A stretch of DNA of 64,000 nt from an uncultured Cytophagales bacterium (GTDB lineage Bacteria > Bacteroidota > Bacteroidia > Cytophagales > Cyclobacteriaceae): assembly GCA_913057175.1 (NCBI GenBank), contig CAJXNP010000003.1:310001-374000 (forward strand), read 5' to 3'. This document shows positions 49,478-59,562 of the stretch, one piece after another (position 1 is the first letter of the stretch; each line of letters starts with the position of its first letter). The translations under genes and the position numbers were made by a program. Under the pieces are notes generated by a model. That model saw nothing but the letters and a program-made list of their open reading frames with translations. It did no database searches and had not been told where the DNA came from.

Positions 49478-50800
49478 ATGCATAATAAAGTTCTGCTATT
49501 GGTTTCATTTTTATTGGGGGTTTCTCCTACTCTTTTCGCACAGACAAAGGTCATTATTTATCATGACACCCTAAAAATCAACATCAAAGCAGAATACAAC
49601 ATCCTTGGAAATGACAGCTCCCGGATCGATGGGAAATTTATCACATATTATAAAGATGGAAGCATAGCTCTGGAAGGGAATTTTAAAGATGGCAGCAAGG
49701 AAGGTATTTTTAAAGAATATTATCCCGATCAGACATTGCAGCGAACCGTGCTATACAAGGACAACCTGAAAAATGGCAAAACGGAAGTTTACGACCAGGA
49801 AGGATACCTTCTCCAATCCGGCACTTTTGCAAATGATACACTTGTTGGCGTTTTAAAAGTCTATGATGAACAAGGCAATGTGAAGAATGAAACCGAATTC
49901 GTTAAAGGAAAGCCCAATGGTAAAGTGAAAGAATTTTACCCTGAAGGATCCCTGAAACAGGAAATTGCATATGAGGATGGTAAACCCAATGGACTTACAA
50001 AATCCTATTATCCCGACGGAACAGTGAAATCGGAAGCCATGTTCGTCAATGGTCAGGTTGACGGATATTTTAAAACCTACTATGAGAACGGCAAGCTCGA
50101 TACGGAATACAACAATGAGAAAGGACAAAAAACCGGAGCTTATAAATCATACTACAAGGATGGTTCTGTGGCATTAACCGGCCAATACAAAAACGGTCAA
50201 CTGGATGGTGATAACATAGCCTACTTTCAAAATGGGAATAAAAAGCATCAGTTTAACTATCAGGATGGCAAAAAGGCTGGTAAAAACTACACCTATCATG
50301 AGAATGGAAAGGTGAAGGAGGAAATGAATTATGGTTCCGGAGGTGAAGAAGAGACCATTACAGAATACGACGATTCAGGAAACCTGGTATCAGAAAGAAA
50401 GCTGGTGAATGGAAAACCGGAAGGACATTGGAAATATTATTATCCCAACGGAAAATTGAAAAAAGAAATCCACTACTCAGAAGGGAAATACAATGGAAAC
50501 CTGGTAGAGTATTATGAAAATGGGCAGGAAAAATCCATTACCCCTTATCAAAATAATCTGATCATCGGACAGTTGATCGAATATTACGACAATGGCAAGG
50601 TTAAATCTGAAACTAATTATAAATTTGGCCGCAAGCACGGCCCATTCCTGGAATACTATGAAAATGGTAATCCTAAAACAGAAGGTGAGTTTGTAAGCAA
50701 CAAAAAAGTGGGCGATTGGATAGAATACAATCAAAAAAAGAAAAAGATCAAAACCAGCGTGTACCAGAATAATCAACTAGTTGAAGAAATAAACCATTAA
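49478..50800 (+). CDS. Secreted MORN/YwqK-repeat protein
   Basis: The 440-residue protein has a signal peptide (about 1-22, ...TLFAQ) and then about sixteen repeats of 22-24 residues built around YYxNGxxKxExxYxxGxxxG, for example YYENGKLDTEYNNEKGQKTG and YYPNGKLKKEIHYSEGKYNG. This is the MORN_2 / YwqK beta-hairpin repeat. In Bacteroidota such proteins are exported; the antitoxin label used in some databases comes from distant YwqK and has no support here. No toxin gene is adjacent. The purC gene follows 15 bases later, but the two functions appear unrelated. Confidence 0.88.
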   Translation: MHNKVLLLVSFLLGVSPTLFAQTKVIIYHDTLKINIKAEYNILGNDSSRIDGKFITYYKDGSIALEGNFKDGSKEGIFKEYYPDQTLQRTVLYKDNLKNGKTEVYDQEGYLLQSGTFANDTLVGVLKVYDEQGNVKNETEFVKGKPNGKVKEFYPEGSLKQEIAYEDGKPNGLTKSYYPDGTVKSEAMFVNGQVDGYFKTYYENGKLDTEYNNEKGQKTGAYKSYYKDGSVALTGQYKNGQLDGDNIAYFQNGNKKHQFNYQDGKKAGKNYTYHENGKVKEEMNYGSGGEEETITEYDDSGNLVSERKLVNGKPEGHWKYYYPNGKLKKEIHYSEGKYNGNLVEYYENGQEKSITPYQNNLIIGQLIEYYDNGKVKSETNYKFGRKHGPFLEYYENGNPKTEGEFVSNKKVGDWIEYNQKKKKIKTSVYQNNQLVEEINH

Positions 50801-50815
50801 GAATTTTTAAGTAAC

Positions 50816-51757
50816 ATGAGGCCTGCCATCAAAGAAACCAATTACAATTTTCCAGGACTAGAAAAACTATATAAAGGAAAAGTAAGGGACGTATACTTTT
50901 TTCCAGATAAATTGGTGATGGTCGCTACGGACAGAATTTCTGCATTTGATGTCATCTTACCCAAACCCATTCCTTACAAAGGAATGATCCTGACTCAAAT
51001 TGCAAGGGAAAACCTGGAAGCCTCCAGGGATATTGTACCGAATTGGCTGGAGCAATCCCCGGATCCGAATGTTTCGATCGGCAAAAAGTGTGAGCCATTT
51101 AAAGTAGAAATGGTTATAAGAGGGTATGTGGCAGGACATGCTTGGAGAGAATATCGTGCAGGAAAAAGAACCCTCTGTGGAGTTGCACTTCCGGAAGGAC
51201 TGAAAGAAAATGACAGGCTTCCGTCGCCTATCATTACCCCTGCCACCAAAGCAGAAGAAGGGCATGATGAAGATATTTCCAGAGAGGAAATTATCAGACA
51301 AGGAATTGTTTCCGAGGAAGATTATATTCAACTGGAAGATTTTACCCGAAAGCTATTTGAATTGGGTACAAAACGAGCAGCAGAGAGAGGGTTGATCCTT
51401 GTTGACACCAAATATGAATTTGGCAAAGCCGCCGGACGAATCTACCTGATCGATGAAATACATACTCCCGATTCCTCTCGTTATTTTTACAAGGAAGGAT
51501 ATGAGGAAAGACAGGCAAAAGGTGAAAAACAAAAGCAATTGTCAAAGGAATTTGTCAGGCAATGGCTGATTGAAAATAATTTCCAGGGACTTGAAGGTCA
51601 GACTGTTCCGGAGATGGATGAAGACATTGTGAACATGATCTCTGATCGTTACATTGAACTATATGAAAGCGTTACCGGCAATAAATTTGAGGAACCCGAA
51701 ATAAAAAATAGTTTAGAAGATCGAATTTATCATAATATTATGTCGACGTTGACGTAA
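50816..51757 (+). CDS. purC: Phosphoribosylaminoimidazole-succinocarboxamide synthase
   Basis: The 313-residue enzyme has the SAICAR synthetase sequence: [15 protein letters not shown] (15-29), [38 protein letters not shown] (about 100-118), [46 protein letters not shown] (in parts). It joins aspartate to CAIR in purine synthesis, using ATP, in the cytoplasm. The longer, 300-residue form is usual in Bacteroidota and yeast, against about 240 in E. coli. No other pur gene is near. The start ATG is preceded by a short AT-rich leader after the YwqK-like gene. Confidence 0.97.
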   Translation: MRPAIKETNYNFPGLEKLYKGKVRDVYFFPDKLVMVATDRISAFDVILPKPIPYKGMILTQIARENLEASRDIVPNWLEQSPDPNVSIGKKCEPFKVEMVIRGYVAGHAWREYRAGKRTLCGVALPEGLKENDRLPSPIITPATKAEEGHDEDISREEIIRQGIVSEEDYIQLEDFTRKLFELGTKRAAERGLILVDTKYEFGKAAGRIYLIDEIHTPDSSRYFYKEGYEERQAKGEKQKQLSKEFVRQWLIENNFQGLEGQTVPEMDEDIVNMISDRYIELYESVTGNKFEEPEIKNSLEDRIYHNIMSTLT

Positions 51758-51852
51758 AGACTTCTGAAAATTCAACCACAATTTTAAAAATTGATCATTA
51801 ATTTTACATTAAATAAAACCGAAAGGTATTTTTGAAGCATAAAATAAAAAAG

Positions 51853-52236
51853 ATGAAATATTCAATAGATAAAAAAGAACAATATTCAATTATGAAGCTG
51901 GAAGAGGAAAAACTTGATTCCATACTTTCACCAGCTTTAAAATCAGAATTAGTAACGATCCATGCAGAAGGCAATTCCAACATCATTCTTGATTTGACTC
52001 AAACAAAATACATCGATTCATCCGGGTTAAGCGCTTTACTTGTAGGGAACAGGATCTTCAGTGAAGACGGGGGGATTTTTATTCTGGCCGGACTTACGGA
52101 CCACGTGATGAAGCTGATAAAAATATCACAGTTGCATAATGTGCTGAACATTCTGCCTACCATTCAGGAAGCAATCGACGCGGTATTTATGCATGAAATA
52201 GAAAAAGATATTACAGACGAAGAAGAGATGGAATAA
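51853..52236 (+). CDS. STAS-domain protein (anti-anti-sigma-like)
   Basis: With the ATG at 51853 (MKYSIDKKEQYS) the protein has 127 residues; a TTG at 51832 would add seven basic residues. It is a single STAS domain, with the phosphorylation-loop motif LDLTQTKYIDSSGLSALL (the Ser after Asp is the usual phosphosite) and the helix HVMKLIKISQLHNVLNI. An acidic tail follows. STAS antagonists bind and release anti-sigma kinases. No RsbW-like kinase is adjacent. It lies 18 bases before rnz, an order that I believe recurs in this phylum, which suggests co-transcription. Confidence 0.9.
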   Translation: MKYSIDKKEQYSIMKLEEEKLDSILSPALKSELVTIHAEGNSNIILDLTQTKYIDSSGLSALLVGNRIFSEDGGIFILAGLTDHVMKLIKISQLHNVLNILPTIQEAIDAVFMHEIEKDITDEEEME

Positions 52237-52254
52237 GTAGATTAATGTCCCATT

Positions 52255-53178
52255 TTGGACTTTCGAATTAAAATCTTAGGCAATAACGCCGCGGTTCCTG
52301 CTCATGGCAGGAACCAAACTTCCCAACTTGTTATCATTCATAATCAATATCTCCTGTTGGACTGCGGGGAGAATACCCAGCAAACCCTGCTCAAGTCAAA
52401 GGTCAACATCAACAAAATCCATCATATTTTTATCAGTCACCTTCATGGTGATCATTATTATGGTTTGATGGGGTTGATATCAACCATGCAACTATTTGGA
52501 AGAAAGCGGGAATTGTCGATTTATGCGCCAACCATTCTGAAAGAAATTATCGATCTCAATCTCAAAGCTTCAGATACCCGGCTAAATTTTCCAATTACAT
52601 TTCTTTCGTTGGATCAGATCAACCAGGGTATTATTCTTGACCACAAGCACTTTATTGTTAAACACTTCCCACTTACCCACCGGATTGTTTGCAATGGATT
52701 TCTTATCAAAGAAAAGTCAAAACCCTATCGGATTGTCAAAGAAAAACTTCATCGTGGAATCAAGTTAAGCCACATTGCACAGTTTTTAAAAGGAAATGAT
52801 GCCCGAGACGATGAGGGGCACCTGCTTTATAGCAAAGAAGACTATACATTGCCACCTAAAAGATCTCTTTCCTATGCCTACTGTTCCGACACTGTCTTTG
52901 ATGTGAATATTATTCCAACAATCAAAGGTGTTGATGTATTGTATCATGAATCGACATTTCTCGATGATTTAAAGGATCGGGCGAAAGACACCTTCCATAG
53001 TACAGCTTCACAGGCAGCAACAATAGCTAAAAAGGCGAATGTTGGCAAGCTTTATCTTGGCCATTATTCGACCCGCTACAAAGAAATTGAACCTTTTCTG
53101 GATGAAGCCAGACAGATTTTTCAAAATTCTTTTCTTTCTTTGGAAGGTGAAGAAATAACCATAGCAGAACCCAAATAA
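52255..53178 (+). CDS. rnz: Ribonuclease Z
   Basis: The 307-residue protein is a metallo-beta-lactamase tRNase Z. Key parts are the first strand DFRIKILGNNAAVPA, the zinc motif FISHLHGDHYYGL (about 58-70), PLTHRIVCNGF, YCSDTVF, LYHESTFLDD with His/Glu and the late HYSTRY. It trims tRNA 3' ends, which matters because the tRNA genes in this window do not encode CCA. The start is a TTG: an in-frame TAA lies 10 bases upstream and no ATG is available. It is followed by the queuosine transporter after one base. Confidence 0.96.
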   Translation: MDFRIKILGNNAAVPAHGRNQTSQLVIIHNQYLLLDCGENTQQTLLKSKVNINKIHHIFISHLHGDHYYGLMGLISTMQLFGRKRELSIYAPTILKEIIDLNLKASDTRLNFPITFLSLDQINQGIILDHKHFIVKHFPLTHRIVCNGFLIKEKSKPYRIVKEKLHRGIKLSHIAQFLKGNDARDDEGHLLYSKEDYTLPPKRSLSYAYCSDTVFDVNIIPTIKGVDVLYHESTFLDDLKDRAKDTFHSTASQAATIAKKANVGKLYLGHYSTRYKEIEPFLDEARQIFQNSFLSLEGEEITIAEPK

Positions 53179-53179
53179 C

Positions 53180-53971
53180 TTGGAAACTCATCTGGATAGA
53201 AAAAAGAATAACCTGTTCATCATTCTTTGTGGAATTTTCATTACCAATGCCCTTGTCGCGGAAATCATTGGAGTAAAAATATTCTCTCTCGAACGTACAT
53301 TTGGTTTCGAGCCAATCGGAGACCAGTTTGTCTCATTTTTAAATATTGAATTCTTACTGACTGCAGGAGTGATCATCTGGCCTGTGGTGTTTATTACGAC
53401 GGATATTATCAATGAATATTTTGGAAAAAAAGGTGTTCGGAAGATCACACTGATTACTGTCATACTCATTGCTTATTCTTTTATCGCTATTTTCCTCGTC
53501 ACTAGGCTGGAACCTGCTGAATTCTGGCTCGATGTGAACAGCACAGATGATGAAGGTAATCCCTTTAACATCAATTTTGCTTTCAAAAAAGTGTATCTGC
53601 AAAGTGCAGGAATCATTGTAGCATCTCTTATAGCTTTTCTCATTTCCCAGCTTCTGGATGTTTTTATCTTCCAGAGACTGAGGGCCATTACCGGAAAGAA
53701 ATGGATTTGGCTCAGGGCGACCGGTTCGACGCTCATCTCCCAGCTCATTGATAGTTTTGTCGTTTTGTTTATCGCATTTTACCTGTTTGGAAACTGGACT
53801 CTCCTCAATGTCACCCAGGTTGCCACCAACAATTACATTTACAAGTTTATCGTTGCGATTCTTGTAACACCATTAATCTATCTTGGACACTTTTTAATAG
53901 ACCGGTACCTTGGCCAGAAAGCAGCTGATGAAATGGCCGACAAGGCAAGTGAGGATAAAACATTCCTTTAA
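53180..53971 (+). CDS. yhhQ: Queuosine precursor transporter (YhhQ family)
   Basis: The 263-residue integral membrane protein has six or seven helices and the vitamin-uptake-like YhhQ pattern: NALVAEIIGVKIFS (about 24-37), WPVVFITTDIINEYFGKKGVRKI (in parts, about 65-87), and KWIWLRATGSTLISQLIDSFVVLFIAF. The family imports 7-cyano- or aminomethyl-7-deazaguanine for tRNA queuosine. The start is a TTG one base after the rnz stop; no ATG is near. A 30-residue insert (PAEFWLDVNSTDDEGNPFN) between helices is larger than in E. coli. Coupling with rnz suits a tRNA-maturation unit. Confidence 0.88.
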   Translation: METHLDRKKNNLFIILCGIFITNALVAEIIGVKIFSLERTFGFEPIGDQFVSFLNIEFLLTAGVIIWPVVFITTDIINEYFGKKGVRKITLITVILIAYSFIAIFLVTRLEPAEFWLDVNSTDDEGNPFNINFAFKKVYLQSAGIIVASLIAFLISQLLDVFIFQRLRAITGKKWIWLRATGSTLISQLIDSFVVLFIAFYLFGNWTLLNVTQVATNNYIYKFIVAILVTPLIYLGHFLIDRYLGQKAADEMADKASEDKTFL

Positions 53972-53975
53972 ACTC

Positions 53976-54731
53976 TTAGTGAAGATTCGGTTGCAATCTT
54001 CTTAAATTGTCACAGATAATCGCTACAGACATGGCTACATTCAAGGATTCAGCCCGGCCGAATTTGGATATGGTGACCCTTTCATTCAAATACCTCTCAA
54101 ATTTGCTGTTAATGCCCTTCGATTCGTTTCCGAATAAAATCCCCATTGGCTTATGGATGGTCATTTGATGAACCGGCTTGCCGTTAAAAACTGCTCCGGA
54201 AATAAATAAGTCCGGATAACTTTGAAAAAAATTGTCAAGGTCGTCATAATAAAGATCAACTCGTGTAAATGATCCCATACTTGCCTGGATAACTTTCGGA
54301 TTATACATGTCCGCAGTTTCACTGGATGCAACTATTTTTTTAATTCCAAACCAGTCTGCTGTCCTGATAATGGTACCGAGATTTCCAGGATCACGGATGT
54401 CATCCAGAATGAGGATGACATCATTGTCAATGACAAGTTTGTTCAATTGGGGAATTTCAACAACTGCAAGGGCTGAATTATTGCTCTTCAAAGCGCTGAT
54501 CGATTCAAGCTTTTCTGTCTTTACAGGAATTACTTCGAGAGTTTTGTCTTTAATTAAATAATCATATTCCTTCATAAATCCATCAGAAACTACAAGAAGT
54601 TCAGGTTGGTATGAGGATTGCAAAAGTTCAAGCACGTTTTTTGTACCTTCAACCAAAAATCTGCTGTGGATATTCCTGTATTTCTTAATTTGCAGGGATT
54701 TGATAAATTTTATCTTTTGAGTCGAGAGCAT
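53976..54731 (-). CDS. TrmH/SpoU-family RNA 2'-O-methyltransferase
   Basis: The 251-residue protein has an N-terminal L30e-like substrate domain (about 1-90, KYRNIHSRFLVEGTKNVLELL) and a SPOUT knot domain (about 100-250) with the three motifs: DDIRDPGNLGTIIRTADWFG, GILFGNESKGI and RVTISKFGRAESLNVAMSVAI (in parts). It uses SAM to methylate a ribose in rRNA or tRNA. The full motif set indicates activity. The target nucleotide cannot be read from sequence. It is divergent from tamL with 21 bases between starts, so promoters overlap. Confidence 0.93.
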   Translation of the reverse strand: MLSTQKIKFIKSLQIKKYRNIHSRFLVEGTKNVLELLQSSYQPELLVVSDGFMKEYDYLIKDKTLEVIPVKTEKLESISALKSNNSALAVVEIPQLNKLVIDNDVILILDDIRDPGNLGTIIRTADWFGIKKIVASSETADMYNPKVIQASMGSFTRVDLYYDDLDNFFQSYPDLFISGAVFNGKPVHQMTIHKPMGILFGNESKGINSKFERYLNERVTISKFGRAESLNVAMSVAIICDNLRRLQPNLH

Positions 54732-54752
54732 GTAGAATTTGAGTAAAGATTG

Positions 54753-57185
54753 ATGAGGGTAAATTTCGGTATTTTTTGGCTATTCATAATAAGCTTATTT
54801 CTTTCATCCTGTATGGGCACACGACACCTTCGTGACAACCAGCTTTTATTATATAAGCAAAAGATCAAAGGAAATGAAGAAATAACCAAAGAAGAGCTGG
54901 AACAATTCTACCGCCAATCCCCAAATAAAAAAATCCCGTTGATCCCCTTCGCTCCATATGTTTGGGTGTATTACATGGGACTAAATAATTATGACTCAGC
55001 AGAATTCTATAGAGAAATAGAAAAAATTGAAAATAAGTTTGATAGGAAAATAGCAACAAAACAGCAAAAGGGAAAAAAGGTAAAACGACTTGAAGCTAAG
55101 AAAGTAAAAAAAATAAAAAAGAAAGAGCTGGCTTTGGAAGAAGGCAATACCCTGATGCGATGGGGAGAGCCACTGTCTATTTTTGATGAAGATAAAACCA
55201 GCGAAACGCGCGATCAATTTGACATATACCTTAAAACCAAAGGATTTTTTAATTCTCATGTAGATTATCGCCTGAAAAGAAAAGGGAGAAAAATATCTGT
55301 CACATACCATATCCAGGAAAATATTCCCCATAAGGTAGATACGTTTTATATTACCACCAAAGATGATTCAATCCGGCAGGTAATAGACGAAAACATAAAA
55401 GATAGTTTTATTGACATTGGAGATAATTACGACCAGGAGTTATTGATCCAGGAAAGAAACCGCATCGAGGCCCTGCTTCAAAACAATGGGTATTATGATT
55501 TTAAAAAACAATTTATTGAATACAGAGTAGATACTTTGGGCGCTCCTTATCAAACCAAAATTGAAATGGTAATCAATAAGCCCAGAAGAGGTTATCATAA
55601 AATATTCAATATTGACTCAGTGATCTTTGTGACAGATGCCGGAGATAGAGAGGCAGGAGATCGTAGTTCTATGACGTACAACAACATTAAGTACAGTTTT
55701 TATAAAAAGAGATTTTCCAAGAAAATTCTGGATCAGCGCGTATTTATTTATCCTAATGAGAAATACAGCAAATTAAATACTCTTAATACACAAAGACAGC
55801 TGGCTAATCTCAATAACTTTAAATTCATCAATGTCAATTACGACACTACCGGAGGTTTCTTTATTGCTAATATTTTCGCCAGCAAGCTGCCCAAGTACCA
55901 GATGACCAATGAATTGGGTGTAAACGTTACCGTGGGTATTCCAGGTCCTTTCTACCGATTTTCATTGGTTGACAGAAATGTCTTTAGAGGATTGGAAAAC
56001 ATGGAATTTTCCGGGTATTTTGCTTTTGAAGGGGTGGCCGGTGTGGCCGGAACAGACAGCTCATCGGTTTATAGCTCAACGGAAGCCGGGTTAAATCTAT
56101 CCTTGTATTTCCCCCAATTTATATTTCCTGGATTCAAAAAGTGGAAAAGGAATAGCGGTACCCTAAACCCGCAAACCGTATTGCAAACAGGGGTGGACTT
56201 TACAAAAAGACCCGAATATGTGAGAACTGGTGTGAATGCCTCATGGGTTTACAATTGGAGAAATTATGATACCAAAACGCTGTATAATTTTACTTTTCTG
56301 AAGATTGGCCTGATCAACTCTGACCTTGACTCTGCTTTTAATGCCTATCTGGAGGATTTGCAATCAAGGGGAAATAACCTGAAGACTTCATTTGACCCAT
56401 CCTTTATTACCAGCTCACAGTTTCTTGTTACTTTTAATTTTGACCCAATTGACAACATTGACAATAGTGCTTCCTTTCTTCGCGTTTTTGCGGAATCAGG
56501 AGGAGTGATTTATAATTTCTATCAACCGAAGTTTCTCGAAGCCAATGACCTGGAATCCTATCAATTTGTAAAAGGGAGTATTGAATACATCCGACATGTT
56601 CCGGTCACTGAAAACGGCGTCTTTGCGAGCAGGGTGAAATTTGGCAGCGCCTATCCTTATAGTGACAACCGGGTTCTTCCTTATGAAAAGTACTTCTTTT
56701 CAGGAGGTAGCAACAGCGTCAGGGCGTGGTACCCCCGCAGACTAGGACCTGGGTCCTACAATCATAACCTGTCAGATGATAATTCGGAGGATGTAGAAAA
56801 CCCCTATCAATACAGCAATAAAATTGAACAACCAGGAGAAATCCTCATTGAGGCAAATCTTGAGTATCGCTCAAAGTTAGTGGGCTTTTTTGACTGGGCT
56901 TTTTTCGTTGATATTGGCAATATCTGGCTCATTAACGAAGACAATACCCGACCGGGTGGAAACTTTGAGTTCAACAGGTTTTATAAAGAATTCGGGATTG
57001 GCTCAGGTTTGGGATTGCGGTTAAATTTCAGCTTTTTGATTGTACGTTTTGACTACGGAGTAAAAATATATGACCCGATCCGGCCTGAAGGAGAGCGCTT
57101 TATTGGCGACGATTATTCCATCTTCCAGTTTAAAGGGCTCCCCGATCAAACTAGACTTAATTTTGCAATAGGTTATCCTTTTTGA
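54753..57185 (+). CDS. tamL: Translocation and assembly module lipoprotein TamL (BamA/TamA family)
   Basis: The 810-residue protein (ATG at 54753; a TTG immediately before adds one residue) has a lipoprotein signal, FIISLFLSSC, then MGTRHLRDNQLLLYKQKIKG, a start shared by TamL of Bacteroidota. POTRA-like domains occupy about 25-390. The rest is the Omp85 barrel, with the L6-type motif near the RAWYPRRLGPGSY segment (about 655-668) and a C-terminal strand ending ...LNFAIGYPF. TamL is thought to work with TamB in outer-membrane protein or lipid handling. TamB is not found downstream here; hemF follows instead. Confidence 0.93.
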   Translation: MRVNFGIFWLFIISLFLSSCMGTRHLRDNQLLLYKQKIKGNEEITKEELEQFYRQSPNKKIPLIPFAPYVWVYYMGLNNYDSAEFYREIEKIENKFDRKIATKQQKGKKVKRLEAKKVKKIKKKELALEEGNTLMRWGEPLSIFDEDKTSETRDQFDIYLKTKGFFNSHVDYRLKRKGRKISVTYHIQENIPHKVDTFYITTKDDSIRQVIDENIKDSFIDIGDNYDQELLIQERNRIEALLQNNGYYDFKKQFIEYRVDTLGAPYQTKIEMVINKPRRGYHKIFNIDSVIFVTDAGDREAGDRSSMTYNNIKYSFYKKRFSKKILDQRVFIYPNEKYSKLNTLNTQRQLANLNNFKFINVNYDTTGGFFIANIFASKLPKYQMTNELGVNVTVGIPGPFYRFSLVDRNVFRGLENMEFSGYFAFEGVAGVAGTDSSSVYSSTEAGLNLSLYFPQFIFPGFKKWKRNSGTLNPQTVLQTGVDFTKRPEYVRTGVNASWVYNWRNYDTKTLYNFTFLKIGLINSDLDSAFNAYLEDLQSRGNNLKTSFDPSFITSSQFLVTFNFDPIDNIDNSASFLRVFAESGGVIYNFYQPKFLEANDLESYQFVKGSIEYIRHVPVTENGVFASRVKFGSAYPYSDNRVLPYEKYFFSGGSNSVRAWYPRRLGPGSYNHNLSDDNSEDVENPYQYSNKIEQPGEILIEANLEYRSKLVGFFDWAFFVDIGNIWLINEDNTRPGGNFEFNRFYKEFGIGSGLGLRLNFSFLIVRFDYGVKIYDPIRPEGERFIGDDYSIFQFKGLPDQTRLNFAIGYPF

Positions 57186-57189
57186 CATC

Positions 57190-58104
57190 ATGACTATAGA
57201 CAAAGAGATCATCGCAGACTGGTTTAAATTGCTTCAAAATGACATTTGCCGTCAATTGGAGCAGGAAGATGGAGCTGGTAAATTCAAGGAAGATCTTTGG
57301 GAAAGGCCCGGTGGTGGTGGTGGTAAAACAAGGATCATGAAAGACGGGCAGATCATTGAGAAAGGCGGCGTTAATTTTTCCGCTGTCTATGGTAAAATGC
57401 CTGAGAAAATCTCAGATGCATTACAGCTTGAAAACGGAGAATTCTTTGCTACGGGGGTTTCGATTGTTATCCACCCACACAATCCTTACATTCCTATCAT
57501 TCACATGAATGTCCGATATTTTGAGACACTATCGTCCAGCTCTTCAAAATGGTGGTTTGGCGGCGGGATCGATCTAACCCCGCATTATGTCAATCCAGCT
57601 GAAGCGGGGTACTTCCACAAACAATTAAAAAGTGTTTGCGACCAACACGATCAAGACTTTTATCCGGAATTTAAAAAATGGGCAGATGATTATTTTTACA
57701 TCCGGCATCGGGAAGAAACAAGAGGCATTGGAGGGGTGTTTTTTGATCACCTAAATGGTGAAAGAAACAAATCGAAAGAAGAATTATTCGAATTCGTAAA
57801 AGATCTCGCTAATGCTTTTGCCCCCACTTACAGAAGATTCATGAAGGAAAATAGAAGGAAAGCATTTACTGAAAAGGAAAAACAATGGCAATATTTACGC
57901 AGAGGCCGATATGTAGAATTTAACCTTGTTTACGACAGAGGAACCAAGTTTGGATTGGATACAAGTGGAAGAACAGAATCGATCTTAATGAGTCTGCCAT
58001 CTACGGCTTCCTGGGAGTACAACCATCACCCAAAAAAGGGGTCAAAGGAAGAAGAAACATTGAAATATTTGAAAAAAGGCATAAACTGGTTGGATCATGA
58101 TTGA
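57190..58104 (+). CDS. hemF: Oxygen-dependent coproporphyrinogen III oxidase
   Basis: The 304-residue enzyme matches HemF end to end: LWERPGGGGGKTRIM, GVNFSAVYGKMP, TGVSIVIHPHNPYIPIIHMN (about 90-109), SKWWFGGGIDLTPHYV (about 117-132), GGVFFDHLNGE, GRYVEFNLVYDRGTKFGLD, RTESILMSLPSTASW. It decarboxylates two propionates in heme synthesis using O2, pointing to an aerobic or facultative life. It follows tamL by 4 bases and overlaps the PAP2 gene by 8, so the three are likely one transcript. Confidence 0.97.
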   Translation: MTIDKEIIADWFKLLQNDICRQLEQEDGAGKFKEDLWERPGGGGGKTRIMKDGQIIEKGGVNFSAVYGKMPEKISDALQLENGEFFATGVSIVIHPHNPYIPIIHMNVRYFETLSSSSSKWWFGGGIDLTPHYVNPAEAGYFHKQLKSVCDQHDQDFYPEFKKWADDYFYIRHREETRGIGGVFFDHLNGERNKSKEELFEFVKDLANAFAPTYRRFMKENRRKAFTEKEKQWQYLRRGRYVEFNLVYDRGTKFGLDTSGRTESILMSLPSTASWEYNHHPKKGSKEEETLKYLKKGINWLDHD

Positions 58105-58672
58105 TTGGCTGGAAAAAATCGACCAGGAATTGTTTCTTTTCTTAAATGGTTTGCACAGCCCTTTTTTTGATCAGGTGATGTGGGTTATTTCTGCCAAAGC
58201 TACGTGGATACCACTGTATCTAGTTTTGCTTTACCTGCTTTATAGAAATTATCAAAAGGAATGGTTCTTTTGGCTGATTGGAATTGGGTTGCTGATATTG
58301 GTAACTGATCAAATTACTTCCAGCTTGCTTAAGCCATTCATTGGCAGACTCAGGCCCTGTCACGATCCGGAAATCAATTACCTGGTACATAATGTAAAGA
58401 AATGTGGAGGGCTGTATGGTTTTGTATCGGGGCATTCCTCCAACTCATTTGCTATTGCCATCTATTTTTTCCTGCTTTTCAAAAATCGGTTCGCTTATAT
58501 TTGGCTGCTATTTATCTGGGCAGCAATTGTTGCGTACAGCCGCGTTTACCTGGGTGTTCATTATCCCGGCGACATATTTACAGGTGGTTTGCTTGGAATA
58601 CTTTTTGGTTGGTTAATTTACCGGTTTTCATCTTCAATGATCAACCGGTACCAAAATAAAAAATCAAAGTAG
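58097..58672 (+). CDS. PAP2-family membrane phosphatase
   Basis: The 191-residue protein has five or six membrane helices and the three acid-phosphatase motifs: KPFIGRLRP (about 79-87), GFVSGHSSNSF (about 107-117) and SRVYLGVHYPGD (about 152-163). Members remove phosphate from undecaprenyl diphosphate, phosphatidylglycerol phosphate or related lipids on the periplasmic face. It overlaps hemF by 8 bases and its 3' end overlaps the convergent LytTR gene by 9. The substrate is not fixed. Confidence 0.93.
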   Translation: MIDWLEKIDQELFLFLNGLHSPFFDQVMWVISAKATWIPLYLVLLYLLYRNYQKEWFFWLIGIGLLILVTDQITSSLLKPFIGRLRPCHDPEINYLVHNVKKCGGLYGFVSGHSSNSFAIAIYFFLLFKNRFAYIWLLFIWAAIVAYSRVYLGVHYPGDIFTGGLLGILFGWLIYRFSSSMINRYQNKKSK

Positions 58673-59356
58673 GTTTAACCTTTCCATCAAAGCTTCCTTA
58701 TACGAAGCACCAATAGGAATAAACTTATTGTTTATAAGAATAGAATTGTCTTCGAGCGATTCAATCTTTTGAGTATTGATAATAAAAGACCGATGTATCC
58801 TGATAAAGGTTTTTCCCGGCAGACGACTTTCAATCCCCTTCATGGTAAAATGTACAATATGCTTTTTGTCGGGAGTATGGATGATAACATAATCTGCCAG
58901 CGCCTCAACATATAAGATATTGATCAAAGGTATACGGACAAGCTTGGATTCTGAACGAACGTACAATTCGGTCATCTCATCATCCGTTTTGATCTTCTTC
59001 TCAATGTTGTTTCTCGCTTTTTGAGCTGCCTTTAAAAACCTGGGATATTCAGCCGGTTTGACCAGAAAATCCGTCACACTTTTATCGAATGCCTCAACGG
59101 CATAGTCACTCTCAGAAGTGATGAGAATAATCTCATAACTTTTCTCAAGGGTCTGGATAAATTCCATCCCGGTCATTTCAGGCATTTTGACATCCAAAAA
59201 AAGGATATCTGTATCCCCTTCCTTTAAAAAATTTGATGCCTCGATGGCATTATCAAATTCCTTAACAAGTGTTAAAAAATTTGTCTTTGTGATAAAATGC
59301 TTGATCACATTACGCGACATTTCATCATCATCGACAATAAGGCATTTAAATTCCAT
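58664..59356 (-). CDS. LytTR-family response regulator
   Basis: The 230-residue protein has a receiver domain (1-115) with acidic residues LIVDDDE, phospho-acceptor Asp55 in ILFLDVKMPEM, and the conserved Lys in DFLVKPAEY. A LytTR DNA-binding domain (about 128-228) follows, with IPLINILYVEALADYVIIHT and FIRIHRSFIINTQKIESLED. No sensor kinase of the LytS or 7TMR type is adjacent, so it is an orphan here. It converges with the PAP2 gene with a 9-base overlap. Its start faces pcm across about 206 bases. Confidence 0.95.
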   Translation of the reverse strand: MEFKCLIVDDDEMSRNVIKHFITKTNFLTLVKEFDNAIEASNFLKEGDTDILFLDVKMPEMTGMEFIQTLEKSYEIILITSESDYAVEAFDKSVTDFLVKPAEYPRFLKAAQKARNNIEKKIKTDDEMTELYVRSESKLVRIPLINILYVEALADYVIIHTPDKKHIVHFTMKGIESRLPGKTFIRIHRSFIINTQKIESLEDNSILINNKFIPIGASYKEALMERLNLL

Positions 59357-59562
59357 TCCCTCCGGTATTTTCTGTTTAAGAGTGTTTGATTTTCACCCGA
59401 AATATAAAAATTATCTGTATTGAATTTAAAAAAATATTTTAAGATTCAAATTAGCTTTAAAATAATCCAGTAATTATGGTGCATATTTAATTTGCTCGAT
59501 TCAATTTTAAGGATCTAAAATTAGGTATTTTTACGTATCAGTTAATCATTATTTTTTGACAC

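Noticed and set aside
49478-50800. Toxin-antitoxin system from the YwqK-like name
   Set aside because: The protein is a secreted MORN-type repeat protein and no small toxin gene is adjacent.
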